Shown in pieces: positions 1 to 9,603 of a stretch of 64,000 bases of DNA. Under the pieces are notes generated by a model that saw only the letters and a list, made by a program, of their open reading frames with translations, did no database searches and was not told where the DNA came from. Position 1 is the first letter of the stretch, and every line of letters begins with the position of its first letter. Both the position numbers and the translations under genes were made by a program. Source of the stretch: Deltaproteobacteria bacterium (lineage in GTDB: Bacteria; Myxococcota_A; UBA9160; UBA6930); assembly GCA_029261795.1 (NCBI GenBank), contig JAJDAP010000122.1, positions 1 to 64,000 of the forward strand, in the 5' to 3' direction.

Positions 1-1
1 G

Positions 2-343
2 TATCAGGCTGCCAAGGAGCTGCGCCGCAAGGGCGTGCTGCCGCCGGTGAAGCGCACACGGGGGAAGCGGGTTGCGAAACGCACCGCGGAAGCACGTCCT
101 CGCTTCGCCGAGGTGAAGACGGCGGCCGCGGCGCCGCGAGAAAGCGCCGCCTGGCGGGCGCAGCTCCCGAATGGGTTCGTCCTGTGGCAGAAGCGGCTGG
201 AGAAGGACCGGTTCCCGTGGCCGCGGGAGGGAACGGGGGCCGTACTCGAGGTGGCGGGTCGCGAACTCAACTGGCTGCTCGATGGGATCGATGTGTTTCG
301 GTTGAAGCCGCATGAATCGTTGTCGTTTTCGGCGGTAGGGTAG
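2..343 (+). pseudogene. IS66 TnpA/TnpB fused remnant (partial)
   Basis: The frame is open from the window edge to a TAG at 341. The last 55 or so residues, with LWQKRLEKDRFPWP and then LNWLLDGIDVFRL, match the C-terminal half of IS66 TnpB (the usual form is LYxKRLExGRFxWP followed by LLEGIDW). The stretch before it is basic and Ala-rich and ends in AWRAQLPNG, as the C-terminus of TnpA does. The N-terminal half of TnpB is missing, so a deletion has probably joined tnpA to tnpB. TnpB is an accessory protein of transposition; this product is not expected to work. Confidence 0.55.
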
Positions 344-377
344 TGCTCGTTCTCTGCAATATTGTTAGTTTGTGTAC

Positions 378-584
378 ATGGATGAGGGTGCCGTTCTTCC
401 GGTCGATGTAGAGCAACTGCATGCGCTCGTTCTCGACCGCGATGCCGTGATCGAGACGCACCACCTCGCCATCGAAGCGCGCGACAACGCCATCGAAGCG
501 CGCGATCTCGAGATCCAGCAGCTTCGCGAGTACGTGCGGCTGCTGAAGAGCCAGCATTTGGTGCAAGCGCGAATGTCGGCGTGA
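378..584 (+). pseudogene. IS66 transposase TnpC, N-terminal stub
   Basis: The 68-residue product has repeated IEARD units and LREYVRLLKSQHL. This is the coiled-coil leader found at the start of IS66 transposases, normally followed by a zinc-binding region and the DDE domain. A TGA at 582-584 ends it just where the conserved RFG-S-SE stretch would begin. About 450 further residues are missing. It lies in the expected place, just downstream of the TnpB-like frame. Confidence 0.5.
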
Positions 585-614
585 CCGTAGGCGTTGGTGG
601 GTTCTAGGTTGCCG

Positions 615-815
615 ATGGGCGGCACAACTTGGCTGGCTGGCTCCCTCTCGATCACCATATTTCTTCTATTGATCGGCAGAATCACGATTTTCCGCCGGCA
701 CAGCGAGGTGAGCCAAACAACGCCGAGGGGCAGAGCCTTGGCTCTAGCCGGCGCCCTAGCAATCGTCGGGACTATTGTGCTGTTGTGGGTAGGCATCATA
801 CGGCTGGTTTTCTAA
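615..815 (+). CDS. Possible small two-helix membrane protein
   Basis: A 66-residue frame starts at ATG 615. It has two hydrophobic stretches, roughly residues 6-21 and 43-64, separated by a basic loop (RHSEVSQTTPRGR). This would suit a helical hairpin with the loop inside the cell. No clear ribosome binding site is visible, and it sits between two gene wrecks (IS66 and Rhs), so it may be chance or a fragment. I do not recognise a family. Confidence 0.25.
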   Translation: MGGTTWLAGSLSITIFLLLIGRITIFRRHSEVSQTTPRGRALALAGALAIVGTIVLLWVGIIRLVF

Positions 816-985
816 CCCGACGAAGAGACAGCATGCGCGTGATGAACCGAACAATCCTGTGCGCCCGGGGGACCTCGTGGAACTGAGCGTTGTCAGGAGT
901 ACAAGGTGGCGTTTGGGTTGTGTATCGCAGGCGCCTCGAGGCGCGTCAGCGCTCGCTCGAGTGAGGATAGGGACTTTCTCCGCAG

Positions 986-1188
986 TTCTTGAACGACGCC
1001 TAGCACCGCCTCCAGACCTACGGCACCAAGACCTACACCCACAACGCCGCGGGCGACCTCACCCAGGTGGTGGATTCGAGCCTCTCCGTCGGCCAAAGAT
1101 CACCTGGGGTCGCCGCGGTTGGTGGTCGATGAGTCCGACTCGAATCCTGTCATGGCCGTCGTTCATCGCCTCGACTGCGACGAGTTCC

Positions 1189-1202
<14 letters not shown>
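986..1202 (+). pseudogene. Rhs/YD-repeat core remnant
   Basis: Two frames carry consecutive pieces of an Rhs core. At 992-1081 one frame reads NDA, a stop, then HRLQTYGTKTYTHNAAGDLTQ. This matches the YDAQDRLLxYGxxxYTYxxxGxL repeat with the Gln codon changed to TAG. In another frame, 1092-1202 reads AKDHLGSPRLVVDE and then VVHRLDCDEF, the hallmark DHLGSPRLVVD...RLDYDEFG segment that precedes the toxic tip of Rhs proteins. A nonsense change plus a deletion or frameshift show it is dead. It runs into the 3' end of the acyl-CoA dehydrogenase gene on the other strand. Confidence 0.7.
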
Positions 1203-2517
<1,315 letters not shown>

Positions 2518-2618
2518 GAATTCTCCTCATCGTCAGGGTTGCGCGGCAATCGGGGCCGCGGACGAAGAGGGGACTCTAGCAGCGAAACCGGATCGATACC
2601 GACGGCAGCGGGAGCCGG

Positions 2619-3065
2619 CTAGCGCGCGCGAAGCCGGTAGATGAAAGCCTCTTCGAGGCCGGCCGGGTCGCGCCGGAAGATCGATTGACCGGTCCAGGCC
2701 TTCGCGAAGCGTGTGGTCTCGTCTGCCTCGGTGACGCGGTCGGCGTGCATCTCGTAGATCACGCCCCGGATCCGCAGCCGGACGCGGGGATCCTGGAGCA
2801 TGTTCTCGACCCACTGGGTCCGGGTGTCGCCAGCGTTCAGATAGAGCGCTCCGTCGAGCAGCGTGTAGGCGAGGTTCACCGAGTAGGGGGCTTCGGGACG
2901 GGTTTCGAGCTGTGCCGTCCCCGACGCTCCGACGAAACTCCAGTCGTCGGGGACCGCTGCGACGGTCCCTTCGATTCCGCCGCCGGATGCCAGACCGAAG
3001 GGCCCTTCGCAAGCGACGCTGAAGCAAGTGAGAAACAAGACGAACCCGACCAGGGATCGTGTCAT
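2619..3065 (-). CDS. Split-barrel (PNPOx/F420-like) lipoprotein
   Basis: The product is 148 residues from ATG 3065; two further in-frame ATGs lie up to 3080. A hydrophobic leader ends in a lipobox-like FSVAC, so the mature protein should be lipidated and lie outside the cytoplasm. The rest has the strand pattern of small pyridoxamine-oxidase or F420-type barrels: PYSVNLAYTLLDGALYL, then WVENMLQDPRVRLRIRG and YEMHADRVT. That fold normally binds FMN or F420 in the cytoplasm, so a lipoprotein form is unusual. It lies 31 bases beyond the DUF3500 start, on the same strand. Fold assignment is tentative. Confidence 0.5.
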   Translation of the reverse strand: MTRSLVGFVLFLTCFSVACEGPFGLASGGGIEGTVAAVPDDWSFVGASGTAQLETRPEAPYSVNLAYTLLDGALYLNAGDTRTQWVENMLQDPRVRLRIRGVIYEMHADRVTEADETTRFAKAWTGQSIFRRDPAGLEEAFIYRLRAR

Positions 3066-3096
3066 GGATTCCATCCTCATGGTTCGAGGGCGCGGC

Positions 3097-4506
3097 TCAA
3101 CTGTGGGCAGAGAAACCGTGAGCGCTCAGGTGGTCGATGGCGGCGTCTCGCAGCATCCGCCCCGTTTCTTCCGAGTGCACGGTACCGAGAACCACGTCGC
3201 CAAGATAGTCCGAGACATAGGGTGTCGTGGCGATCCGGTACACGCTGTCGCGTTGCGGCGTATCCCCCCGCGCCCGCAGCGCGGCCACCAGGGGCTCGCC
3301 CAGGTCGGCACCCTTCACGGCGACGACCGTCACATCCTCTCGCCAGCTCTCCAGATTGTAGAGATCGCCGGTTCGGATCGTCCCGGCGCGAAGCGTTCCG
3401 GCCACGGACTCCGCGTGATAGTAGGCGAGGTCGGCCCCGGTCTCGGCGAGCAGCACGGTTTCGAACAGCGCCTTCACGCCGCCGCGATCGAGTGCCGTCG
3501 GGTTCTCAGCGACCACTTCACCAACGCTCAGGGGCTGGTCGCCATTCATGCCGACATTGAAGAGCGCATGGAGGTGCGGCTCTCCGCGATAGTGGAAGAC
3601 TGCGGCTGGGCCTTCCAAACGGAAGATCTGGGAAGGTCCGTCGCCGACGTTTCGGCCCGGTTGATGGTCCTCGGCGTAGTCCGCCAGGTGCAGGGCTTCG
3701 ACGCCGCCATTCTGCTCGATGCACTCCCAGGCGTAGCCGGCATCGGCCTCGGCATAGCTGTCGAGGATTCCGGTGAGGAGTCCTCGCACGCGGGCACGGC
3801 TTTCCCGCGAGAGATCTGCAACGGATACGCCGTGAAATTTCCCCTTGCTCCCCTTCAGCTCTACGGCCGTCTGCACCGGCGCCTTCGCTTGGCGCGCCGC
3901 CTGGCGTTCCCCAGACGTCAGCCCGGCGAACAACCGTTGCCCCTGTTCGAGTTGATAGCGGTAGACGTTTCCGGGCAGCCCGACCTTCTGGTTCCCGCGT
4001 TGGTCGCCATAGACCTGGGGCCCGCCGAAGGCGACCGCCTCGCGATTCCGGCCACCGAGCCGGAGATTGAGGTGCGGCCCGGTGACATGGATCTGGTAGT
4101 TCGAAGTTCGCGGGTCGCCGAAGATCGCAACGCGGGTCGCATGGATGCCGGGCAGCCGGACGAAGTACTGCTCGAGAACGCGTTCGCGTCCGGCTTCCGA
4201 AAGGCCGGCGTGGACGAGGTCGACCAACCACTGGCTGGCCTTCCCGTTCAACCGGAACGACCAGGCGCCACCCGTATCGACGCCGCGATTGTGGTACTGG
4301 CGGAGAGGGTGCTCGTAGTCGAAGCACGCCTCAGCGCGCACGTCGTCGTCGAGCGCCTCGAAGAGACGGACCGCGAGGTCGGGCGTCGTGCCGAGGCTCG
4401 CACTTGGCGGCGGCGGCAGCAGCAGGGCTCGGCCGGCGAGGCCCGTGCCTAGCAACGCGCCTGCGCCGACGCCGTACTTGAGCAGCTGTCTCCGGGTCGG
4501 GCTCAT
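3097..4506 (-). CDS. Tat-exported DUF3500 protein with 5'-nucleotidase-like C-terminus
   Basis: A 469-residue protein starts at ATG 4506 after GAGGAG. A twin-arginine leader (TRRQLLK and a hydrophobic stretch to about residue 35) predicts export in folded form. Residues about 45-340 match DUF3500, with GVSVADLSRESR, YAWECIEQNGG, the HLHALFNVG block and a HVTGPHLNLRLGG block. From about residue 345 the sequence changes to ADLAYYHAESVAGTLRAG, TGDLYNLESW and VYRIATTPYVSDYLGD. This reads like the C-terminal substrate domain of UshA-type 5'-nucleotidases. DUF3500 has no firm function that I know. The gene follows the molybdopterin oxidoreductase by 77 bases. Confidence 0.75.
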   Translation of the reverse strand: MSPTRRQLLKYGVGAGALLGTGLAGRALLLPPPPSASLGTTPDLAVRLFEALDDDVRAEACFDYEHPLRQYHNRGVDTGGAWSFRLNGKASQWLVDLVHAGLSEAGRERVLEQYFVRLPGIHATRVAIFGDPRTSNYQIHVTGPHLNLRLGGRNREAVAFGGPQVYGDQRGNQKVGLPGNVYRYQLEQGQRLFAGLTSGERQAARQAKAPVQTAVELKGSKGKFHGVSVADLSRESRARVRGLLTGILDSYAEADAGYAWECIEQNGGVEALHLADYAEDHQPGRNVGDGPSQIFRLEGPAAVFHYRGEPHLHALFNVGMNGDQPLSVGEVVAENPTALDRGGVKALFETVLLAETGADLAYYHAESVAGTLRAGTIRTGDLYNLESWREDVTVVAVKGADLGEPLVAALRARGDTPQRDSVYRIATTPYVSDYLGDVVLGTVHSEETGRMLRDAAIDHLSAHGFSAHS

Positions 4507-4583
4507 GGGGCGACTCCTCGAAACATCCTACCAGAATCCGGAGAGCGGCTTTAAAGCGGGTTCGCAGCCTCCCGAGCGAGGTC

Positions 4584-6737
4584 TCAAGCTTCGAGGGTAA
4601 CGGGGATGCCATTCAAGACGGCGTTGCCCGAGAGCGGATCGAGCAGGGTTTCGTCGGTGAGGGCGTTGCTGTTGACGCCGGGTTGGAGCGCGGATGCGAT
4701 GGCCATGCGTGTGCCCTCGCCGGTGTGGCCGAATCCGTGCGGGAGAGACACGACGCCGGGCATGATCGAATCGCTGAGGCTCACTGGAACACGGACCTTC
4801 CCGCTTCGCGAGCGCAGCGTCGCCAGGTCTCCGGCCTCGAGCCCGCAGCGTTCCGCGTCGCTCGGGTGAACCAGCAGCACACAGCGCTGGCGACCCTTTG
4901 CCAGGGCTCGGACGTTATGCATCCAGGAATTGTTCGATCTCATCTGACGGCGGCCGACCAGGACGAGAGCTTCTGGCTCTTCGTCGAGTGCCGCTTCGAG
5001 GCGATCGAGGTCCGCGATAATCCGCGCGGGTGCCAGCTCGATCTTTCCGGAGGGCGTCGCCAGGGCTCCGGGAAGCCGTGGCTCGAGCGGGCCGAGATCC
5101 GTCCCGTGTGGGTCGAGGTCGTCAAGCGTCAGGCCATAGGGTCCGCTGCGGAGCAGGAGATCGAACAATCGCTCGGGGCCCGCGCTCCCGCCGACCTGTT
5201 CGAGGGCCTCGCCTGCGATGCCGCAGGTTGCTGCGAGGCCGCGGAACAGCAGATCGTCGATCACGGCAGTGTCGGCGCCGGAAAGCCGCGCCGCCAATTC
5301 GAGCAGGACCTGCCACGGGTGCCGCAGCGCCGGGTCGGGTTCCAGTGCCGGCGCGCTCCAATGCACACCGTTTCGCGCCGCCATCGGGTAGAAGAAGACA
5401 TCGGCATTGCCGCGTTCGAGCGGACTCGTCGAGGGCAGGATCACGTTGGCATGCCGCGACGTCTCGTTCACGTAGAGGTCGTGGCAAACCAGGAAGTCGA
5501 GTGTTCCGAGGGCTTTCGCGAGTCGTACGCCGTTCGGGGTCGAGAGCACGGGGTTGCCCATGTGGACGTAGAGGCCGCGCAGGCGTTCGCCGCCGACACC
5601 TTCGATTTCTTCCGCGAGGGCCGCGCTCGGAAGTTGGCCACCGACCTCGGGGAGATTTCGCACGCGCGTATGCCAGCGCCCATAGGGCTCCGGTTCGCCT
5701 TCCCGCACCGGTGCCTGGGGAAACGGCGCGGCGGAGCCGGCGAACATCGCGCCGCCCGGCCGGTCGAGGTTTCCACTGGTCGCGTTCAGGAGGTCGACGG
5801 CCCAGCTTGCCAGCGTCCCGAACCGTTGGGTGCAAGTCCCGATCCGGCCGTAGCAGGCCGCACTCGGTGCTGCGGCAAACTCTCGCGCGAGGCGCCGGAT
5901 GGTGGCGGGTCCGATCCCGACGAAAGCGCCGACCCGCTCCGGCGTGAAGCGTGTCACGTGCGACTCGACCTCGGCCATTCCGTTGGTCAGCTTGCTGATC
6001 GGCCCGAGCGATGCCACTCCGTCCACGAATAACACGTTCACCATGGCCAGGAGCAGGGCGGCATCTGATCCCGGTCGCAAGAAATGATGCTCGTCGGCCA
6101 GCGCGGCGGTCTCCGTGCGTCGCGGATCGATGACGATGAGTTTGCCGCCGCGCTCGCGAAGCGCGCGCAGGCGGCCGGGCATGTCAGGCGCCGTCAGCAG
6201 GCTCCCGTTGGAGATCGCCGGGTTCGCTCCCAGCACCATCAGGTGGTCGGTGCGGTCGATGTCAGGCACCGGAATGACGTACTCGCCGCCAAACATCTCC
6301 CTGCACGCGAGGTTCTTCGGTATCTGGTCGCAGGTCGCCGCCGAGAACGCCCATTTCGAGCCGAGCGCGCCGGTGAACGCCGGCAGGTAGAGCAACGAGC
6401 CCAGATCATGGGCGGTCGGATTGCCGACATAGAGGGCGAGGGCATCCACACCATGAACGGCGCGGACCCTTCCGAGCCCTTCGGCGGCGAAGTCGAAGGC
6501 CGCGCCCCAGGCGACCTCCCGGAATCCAGCGCCGTCTCGGATCAGCGGGCGTCGCAGCCGGTCGGGGTCTTCGTGGAGTCCCTTGAGGCCGTGTGCCTTC
6601 GGGCACAGGTAGCCGTGGCTGTGCGGATCGTCGGCGTCGCCGCGAACCGAAATCACCCGTCGGCGCATGGAATCCGTCTCGACGGAAACGCCGCAGTGGG
6701 CCTCGCATAGCGGACAGGTGCGATACGTCGTCGTCAT
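4584..6737 (-). CDS. Molybdopterin oxidoreductase (DMSO reductase family)
   Basis: This 717-residue enzyme should carry Mo-bisPGD and one [4Fe-4S] cluster. Cluster ligands are Cys8, Cys11, Cys15 and Cys45 (CPLCEAHC and LCPK). The family blocks LGANPAISNGSLL, VIDPRRTETA, SNNSWMHN and SLPHGFGHTGEGTR follow, and the C-terminal molybdopterin domain covers about residues 580-717. Cys145 is conserved in the paralogue at 61.2 kb and is a candidate Mo ligand. No export signal is seen, so it is probably cytoplasmic. There is no electron-transfer subunit beside it. It lies 49 bases downstream of the CoA transferase gene, same strand. Substrate unknown. Confidence 0.88.
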   Translation of the reverse strand: MTTTYRTCPLCEAHCGVSVETDSMRRRVISVRGDADDPHSHGYLCPKAHGLKGLHEDPDRLRRPLIRDGAGFREVAWGAAFDFAAEGLGRVRAVHGVDALALYVGNPTAHDLGSLLYLPAFTGALGSKWAFSAATCDQIPKNLACREMFGGEYVIPVPDIDRTDHLMVLGANPAISNGSLLTAPDMPGRLRALRERGGKLIVIDPRRTETAALADEHHFLRPGSDAALLLAMVNVLFVDGVASLGPISKLTNGMAEVESHVTRFTPERVGAFVGIGPATIRRLAREFAAAPSAACYGRIGTCTQRFGTLASWAVDLLNATSGNLDRPGGAMFAGSAAPFPQAPVREGEPEPYGRWHTRVRNLPEVGGQLPSAALAEEIEGVGGERLRGLYVHMGNPVLSTPNGVRLAKALGTLDFLVCHDLYVNETSRHANVILPSTSPLERGNADVFFYPMAARNGVHWSAPALEPDPALRHPWQVLLELAARLSGADTAVIDDLLFRGLAATCGIAGEALEQVGGSAGPERLFDLLLRSGPYGLTLDDLDPHGTDLGPLEPRLPGALATPSGKIELAPARIIADLDRLEAALDEEPEALVLVGRRQMRSNNSWMHNVRALAKGRQRCVLLVHPSDAERCGLEAGDLATLRSRSGKVRVPVSLSDSIMPGVVSLPHGFGHTGEGTRMAIASALQPGVNSNALTDETLLDPLSGNAVLNGIPVTLEA

Positions 6738-6786
6738 GGAGGAGTCAGACCCTCTTCAGGAACTTCGCCTTCAGCTGCAGCGCGGA

Positions 6787-7974
6787 TCACGGGATCACAC
6801 CCCGTTGTCTCAGTCCGGCCCGGGCTTCGTCGTCGACGCCGAGTTCCTCCAGGATCTCGTCCGTGTGCTCCGCATAGAGTGCCGCCGGGGCCGTGGTCTG
6901 GTTCGCCGTCTCCGAGAAGCGCGCTGCCGGACGAACGCGCCGATAGCGGCCATAGACGGGATGCGTCGCCTCGATGACGCAACCGTTATGCGTGATCTGC
7001 GGGTCGACCAGGACCTGCTGCTGACTGAGGATCGGCGCCACGGGGACGTCGTGGTCGAGCATGCGTTGGTAGGCATCCTCGGTCGTCATGTTGGCAAGGC
7101 CCTTGCGGACCGCGGTCGCGCGCTCGGTCTGATTCTCGTCGCGGATGGCCGCCGCCCCGCGTTGGCCTGGGCTATCCGCGAGATCGTCGCGTCCCACGAC
7201 CCGCAACGTCGCTCGCATCTGTTCGGCGGAACTCGCCCAGAAGACGATGTGGCCGTCGGCGGTCGGTGTCAGTTGATAGCGTTCGCCCGGGACCATGTAG
7301 TTCTCGACGTCGTCGCCGACGAGGGTGTGGCGGAGCATGCCGTCGGGCCAGAAGAACATCAGGCCGGCATCCAACATCGAGACCCGAACGTGCTGGCCCG
7401 GCGCGCCGCGTTCGCGCGCAAAGAGGGCGGCCGTGATTCCCTGGGCCAGCGTGTAGGAACTCGCCTTGTCGACGACCGCGTTCCGCATCAAGTCCGGCAT
7501 CGGAAACTCGGGGTTCAGCTGCGCGTCGGCATAGCCCGTGAGGGCCTGGAAGACCGGGTCGAAGCCGCGCCGATTCGCATAGGGACCGTCGTCTCCGTAG
7601 CCGTTGATCGAGGCATAGATGAGGTCTGGGTTGTGGGTGCGCAGGTCCGCCTCGCCCACACCCAAGCGCTCTGCGACCCCGGGACGCCAGTTCTGCACGA
7701 AGACGTCGGCGCCCCGCACGAGTTCGCGGACGAGCTCGAGTCCTTCCTCGGTCTTGAGGTCGATCCCGATCGAGCGCTTGCCGTGGTTGCAGTTCGCGAA
7801 CAGTGCAGCCATCCCGCTTCGGTAGTTGCTGAGCTGACGGTTGCCCTCGCCGTACTTGGGAGGCTCGACCTTGACGACACTCGCCCCTTGCTCGGCCAGC
7901 ACCATGACGGCGAGTGGCCCCGAGACCATCTCGCTGACATCGACGATTCGGACACCCGCGAGCGGTCCTGCCAT
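6787..7974 (-). CDS. Family III CoA transferase (CaiB/BaiF)
   Basis: The protein has 395 residues, the usual size. The start has LAGVRIVDVSEMVSGPLAVMVLAEQGA and VVKVEPP seen as separate blocks, the CoA-binding start of the family. NHGKRSIGIDLK and FVQNWRPGVAERLG follow, then INGYGDDGPY and VVDKASSYTLAQG. The Asp in VVDKAS fits the catalytic Asp that forms the mixed anhydride. Such enzymes move CoA between a thioester and a carboxylic acid. The ATG at 7974 follows GGGGAG. It heads a likely operon with the molybdopterin oxidoreductase, so it may activate or exchange an acid in the same route; the substrate is not readable. Confidence 0.9.
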   Translation of the reverse strand: MAGPLAGVRIVDVSEMVSGPLAVMVLAEQGASVVKVEPPKYGEGNRQLSNYRSGMAALFANCNHGKRSIGIDLKTEEGLELVRELVRGADVFVQNWRPGVAERLGVGEADLRTHNPDLIYASINGYGDDGPYANRRGFDPVFQALTGYADAQLNPEFPMPDLMRNAVVDKASSYTLAQGITAALFARERGAPGQHVRVSMLDAGLMFFWPDGMLRHTLVGDDVENYMVPGERYQLTPTADGHIVFWASSAEQMRATLRVVGRDDLADSPGQRGAAAIRDENQTERATAVRKGLANMTTEDAYQRMLDHDVPVAPILSQQQVLVDPQITHNGCVIEATHPVYGRYRRVRPAARFSETANQTTAPAALYAEHTDEILEELGVDDEARAGLRQRGVIP

Positions 7975-8219
7975 TTCACTGTCTCCCCATCTCGCCGGGC
8001 CGGGTTCTGCGATCCCGCCGCAGTGAAAATCACCGGGGCCGAGTGGTCACCGCGGCGCGGCTGGCCCGCGACGAGTACTCTCGTCGGCTTGCGAAGGGTT
8101 CGGATGTGACCGCGACGCCGCCGATCCTACTACGAGGCGCCGGATGCCTTCCTCTGGCACGCCGACCCTCGCGGGAACGTACCTCACTCGCCGCCGGAGG
8201 CTGCTAGGGTCGGAAGCCC

Positions 8220-9257
8220 ATGACCACCACATTGAAACCCGTACAGCTGGGACGCAGTGGCCTGCGCGTGTCGCAGCTCTGCCTGGGCACCATGAACTTC
8301 GGAGAGCCGGGCCGCGGCCATCAGGGCGACTGGACCCTGGGCCTCGACGAGGCGCGCCCGATCTTCCAGGCCGCCATCGATCGGGGCCTCTTCTATTTCG
8401 ACTGCGCAGACGCCTACGGCATCGGTGCCTGCGAAAAGGTCGTCGGGAAGCTCCTGCGTGAGCTTCTTCCGCGCGATGAGTTCGTCCTCGCGACCAAGGT
8501 CGCCATGCCGATGGGCGCCGGTGCCAACCAGGGTGGTCTCTCGCGCAAACACATCATGGAGGGCGTCGACGCCTCTCTTCAGCGGCTGGGCGTGGACTAT
8601 GTCGATCACCTGGTGATCCATCGGCATCCCCACGGCGCGTTCGGCCAGAGCAGAACACCGGTCGAGGAATCGATGGAAGCGCTTCACGACGTCGTCAAGG
8701 CCGGCAAGGCGCTCTATCTCGGCGCCTCGTCGATGTTCGCCTGGCAGTTCACCGAACTCCAGCTCATCGCCCAGATGAACGGGTGGACGCGCTTCATCTC
8801 GATGCAGAACCACTACAACCTCGTCTACCGCGAGGAAGAGCGGGAGATGAACCCCTACTGCGCACAGAACGGGATCGCCCTGATGCCCTGGTCGCCCCTG
8901 GCACGAGGCATTCTCGCCGGCTCCTACCAGGGGGGTCTCGACGCTGGGACGACCGACCGAAGCAAGGGTGCGGACCGTAATCGCACGCAAGGCTTGTATC
9001 GCGGCGACTTCGTGTTCGATATCGCAGAGCGTGTCGTCGAACTCGCGAAGAAGTACGCGTGCAAGCCCGCGCAGATCTCGCTGGCGTGGCTGGTCAACAA
9101 ACCCGAGATCGATGCGCCGGTGGTCGGCGTTTCGCGGCTCGAACAGCTCGATCAATTGGTCGAAGCGACCCAGATCGTGCTCGAACCCGATGACGTCGCG
9201 TACCTCGAAGAGCTCTACACGCCGGTCGAGAACCTGCTCTCCATCGGTTTCTCCTAG
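8220..9257 (+). CDS. Aldo/keto reductase
   Basis: The product is a 345-residue NADPH-dependent carbonyl reductase of the AKR (beta/alpha)8 barrel family. LGRSGLRVSQLCLGTMNFG marks the first strand. FDCADAYG gives the catalytic Asp and Tyr, and ATKVAMPMG the catalytic Lys region. The His of the tetrad fits VIHRHPHG. GVSRLEQLDQLVEA at the end is the cofactor-phosphate region. The ATG at 8220 has only a weak ribosome site. A 245-base gap separates it from the divergent CoA transferase, enough for two promoters. Substrate unknown; a second AKR lies at 18.1 kb. Confidence 0.92.
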   Translation: MTTTLKPVQLGRSGLRVSQLCLGTMNFGEPGRGHQGDWTLGLDEARPIFQAAIDRGLFYFDCADAYGIGACEKVVGKLLRELLPRDEFVLATKVAMPMGAGANQGGLSRKHIMEGVDASLQRLGVDYVDHLVIHRHPHGAFGQSRTPVEESMEALHDVVKAGKALYLGASSMFAWQFTELQLIAQMNGWTRFISMQNHYNLVYREEEREMNPYCAQNGIALMPWSPLARGILAGSYQGGLDAGTTDRSKGADRNRTQGLYRGDFVFDIAERVVELAKKYACKPAQISLAWLVNKPEIDAPVVGVSRLEQLDQLVEATQIVLEPDDVAYLEELYTPVENLLSIGFS

Positions 9258-9260
9258 GGA

Positions 9261-9553
9261 GCGGCGTTTCGCGCTCTACGATCGGATCGGGGTCGGTTGC
9301 GACAGCGCGCGTCCGTCGTTCCTGCCGGCTTGGAGGGCAGCTTCCTGTACGTCGGGAGTACCAACCCTCGCGCTACTTCGAGGCTCAGGTGCGCGCGGGC
9401 ATCTCACCGTTCGCCAACCTGTGCACGCCCGAAGAGGTGGCCGCAGGGCTTTCGCGTCTGAGGCAGGATCTGGATTCCGGTCGCTTCGTCGAGGTTGCGG
9501 CCGCGTACCCGACAGTGGATGGCGACTACCTGTTCCTCTGCGCCCACGCCTGA
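9261..9553 (+). pseudogene. SAM-dependent methyltransferase remnant
   Basis: Two ends of one gene are present in different frames. At 9268-9309 the first frame reads FALYDRIGVGCD, which matches the LYDxIGxGYD start of class I methyltransferases of the ubiE/type-11 group. At 9335-9553 another frame reads PSRYFEAQVRAGISPFANL and then VAAGLSRLRQDLDSG. That is the usual C-terminus (RYFDPxVRxxISxFAxL...EGLxRLxxDL). The central SAM-binding Rossmann core, about 170 residues, is missing. A deletion with a frameshift explains both. It sits just after the aldo/keto reductase stop codon. Confidence 0.7.
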
Positions 9554-9603
9554 GGAGGGTGATGGCGAATTTCTGAGCGGTCATTAAGATATTGCCCGCC
9601 CCG

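Larger units (their letters stand above)
1..584 (+). mobile_element. IS66-family element remnant
   Basis: The left edge carries pieces of the three IS66 genes in the normal order. First comes a reading frame ending in the typical TnpB tail, then the leucine-zipper start of TnpC. The TnpA-like and TnpB-like parts are joined in one short frame and TnpC stops after about 70 residues, so the element is dead. Its left end lies outside the window and I could not recognise terminal inverted repeats or a target duplication. The family call rests on motif resemblance read by eye. Confidence 0.6.
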
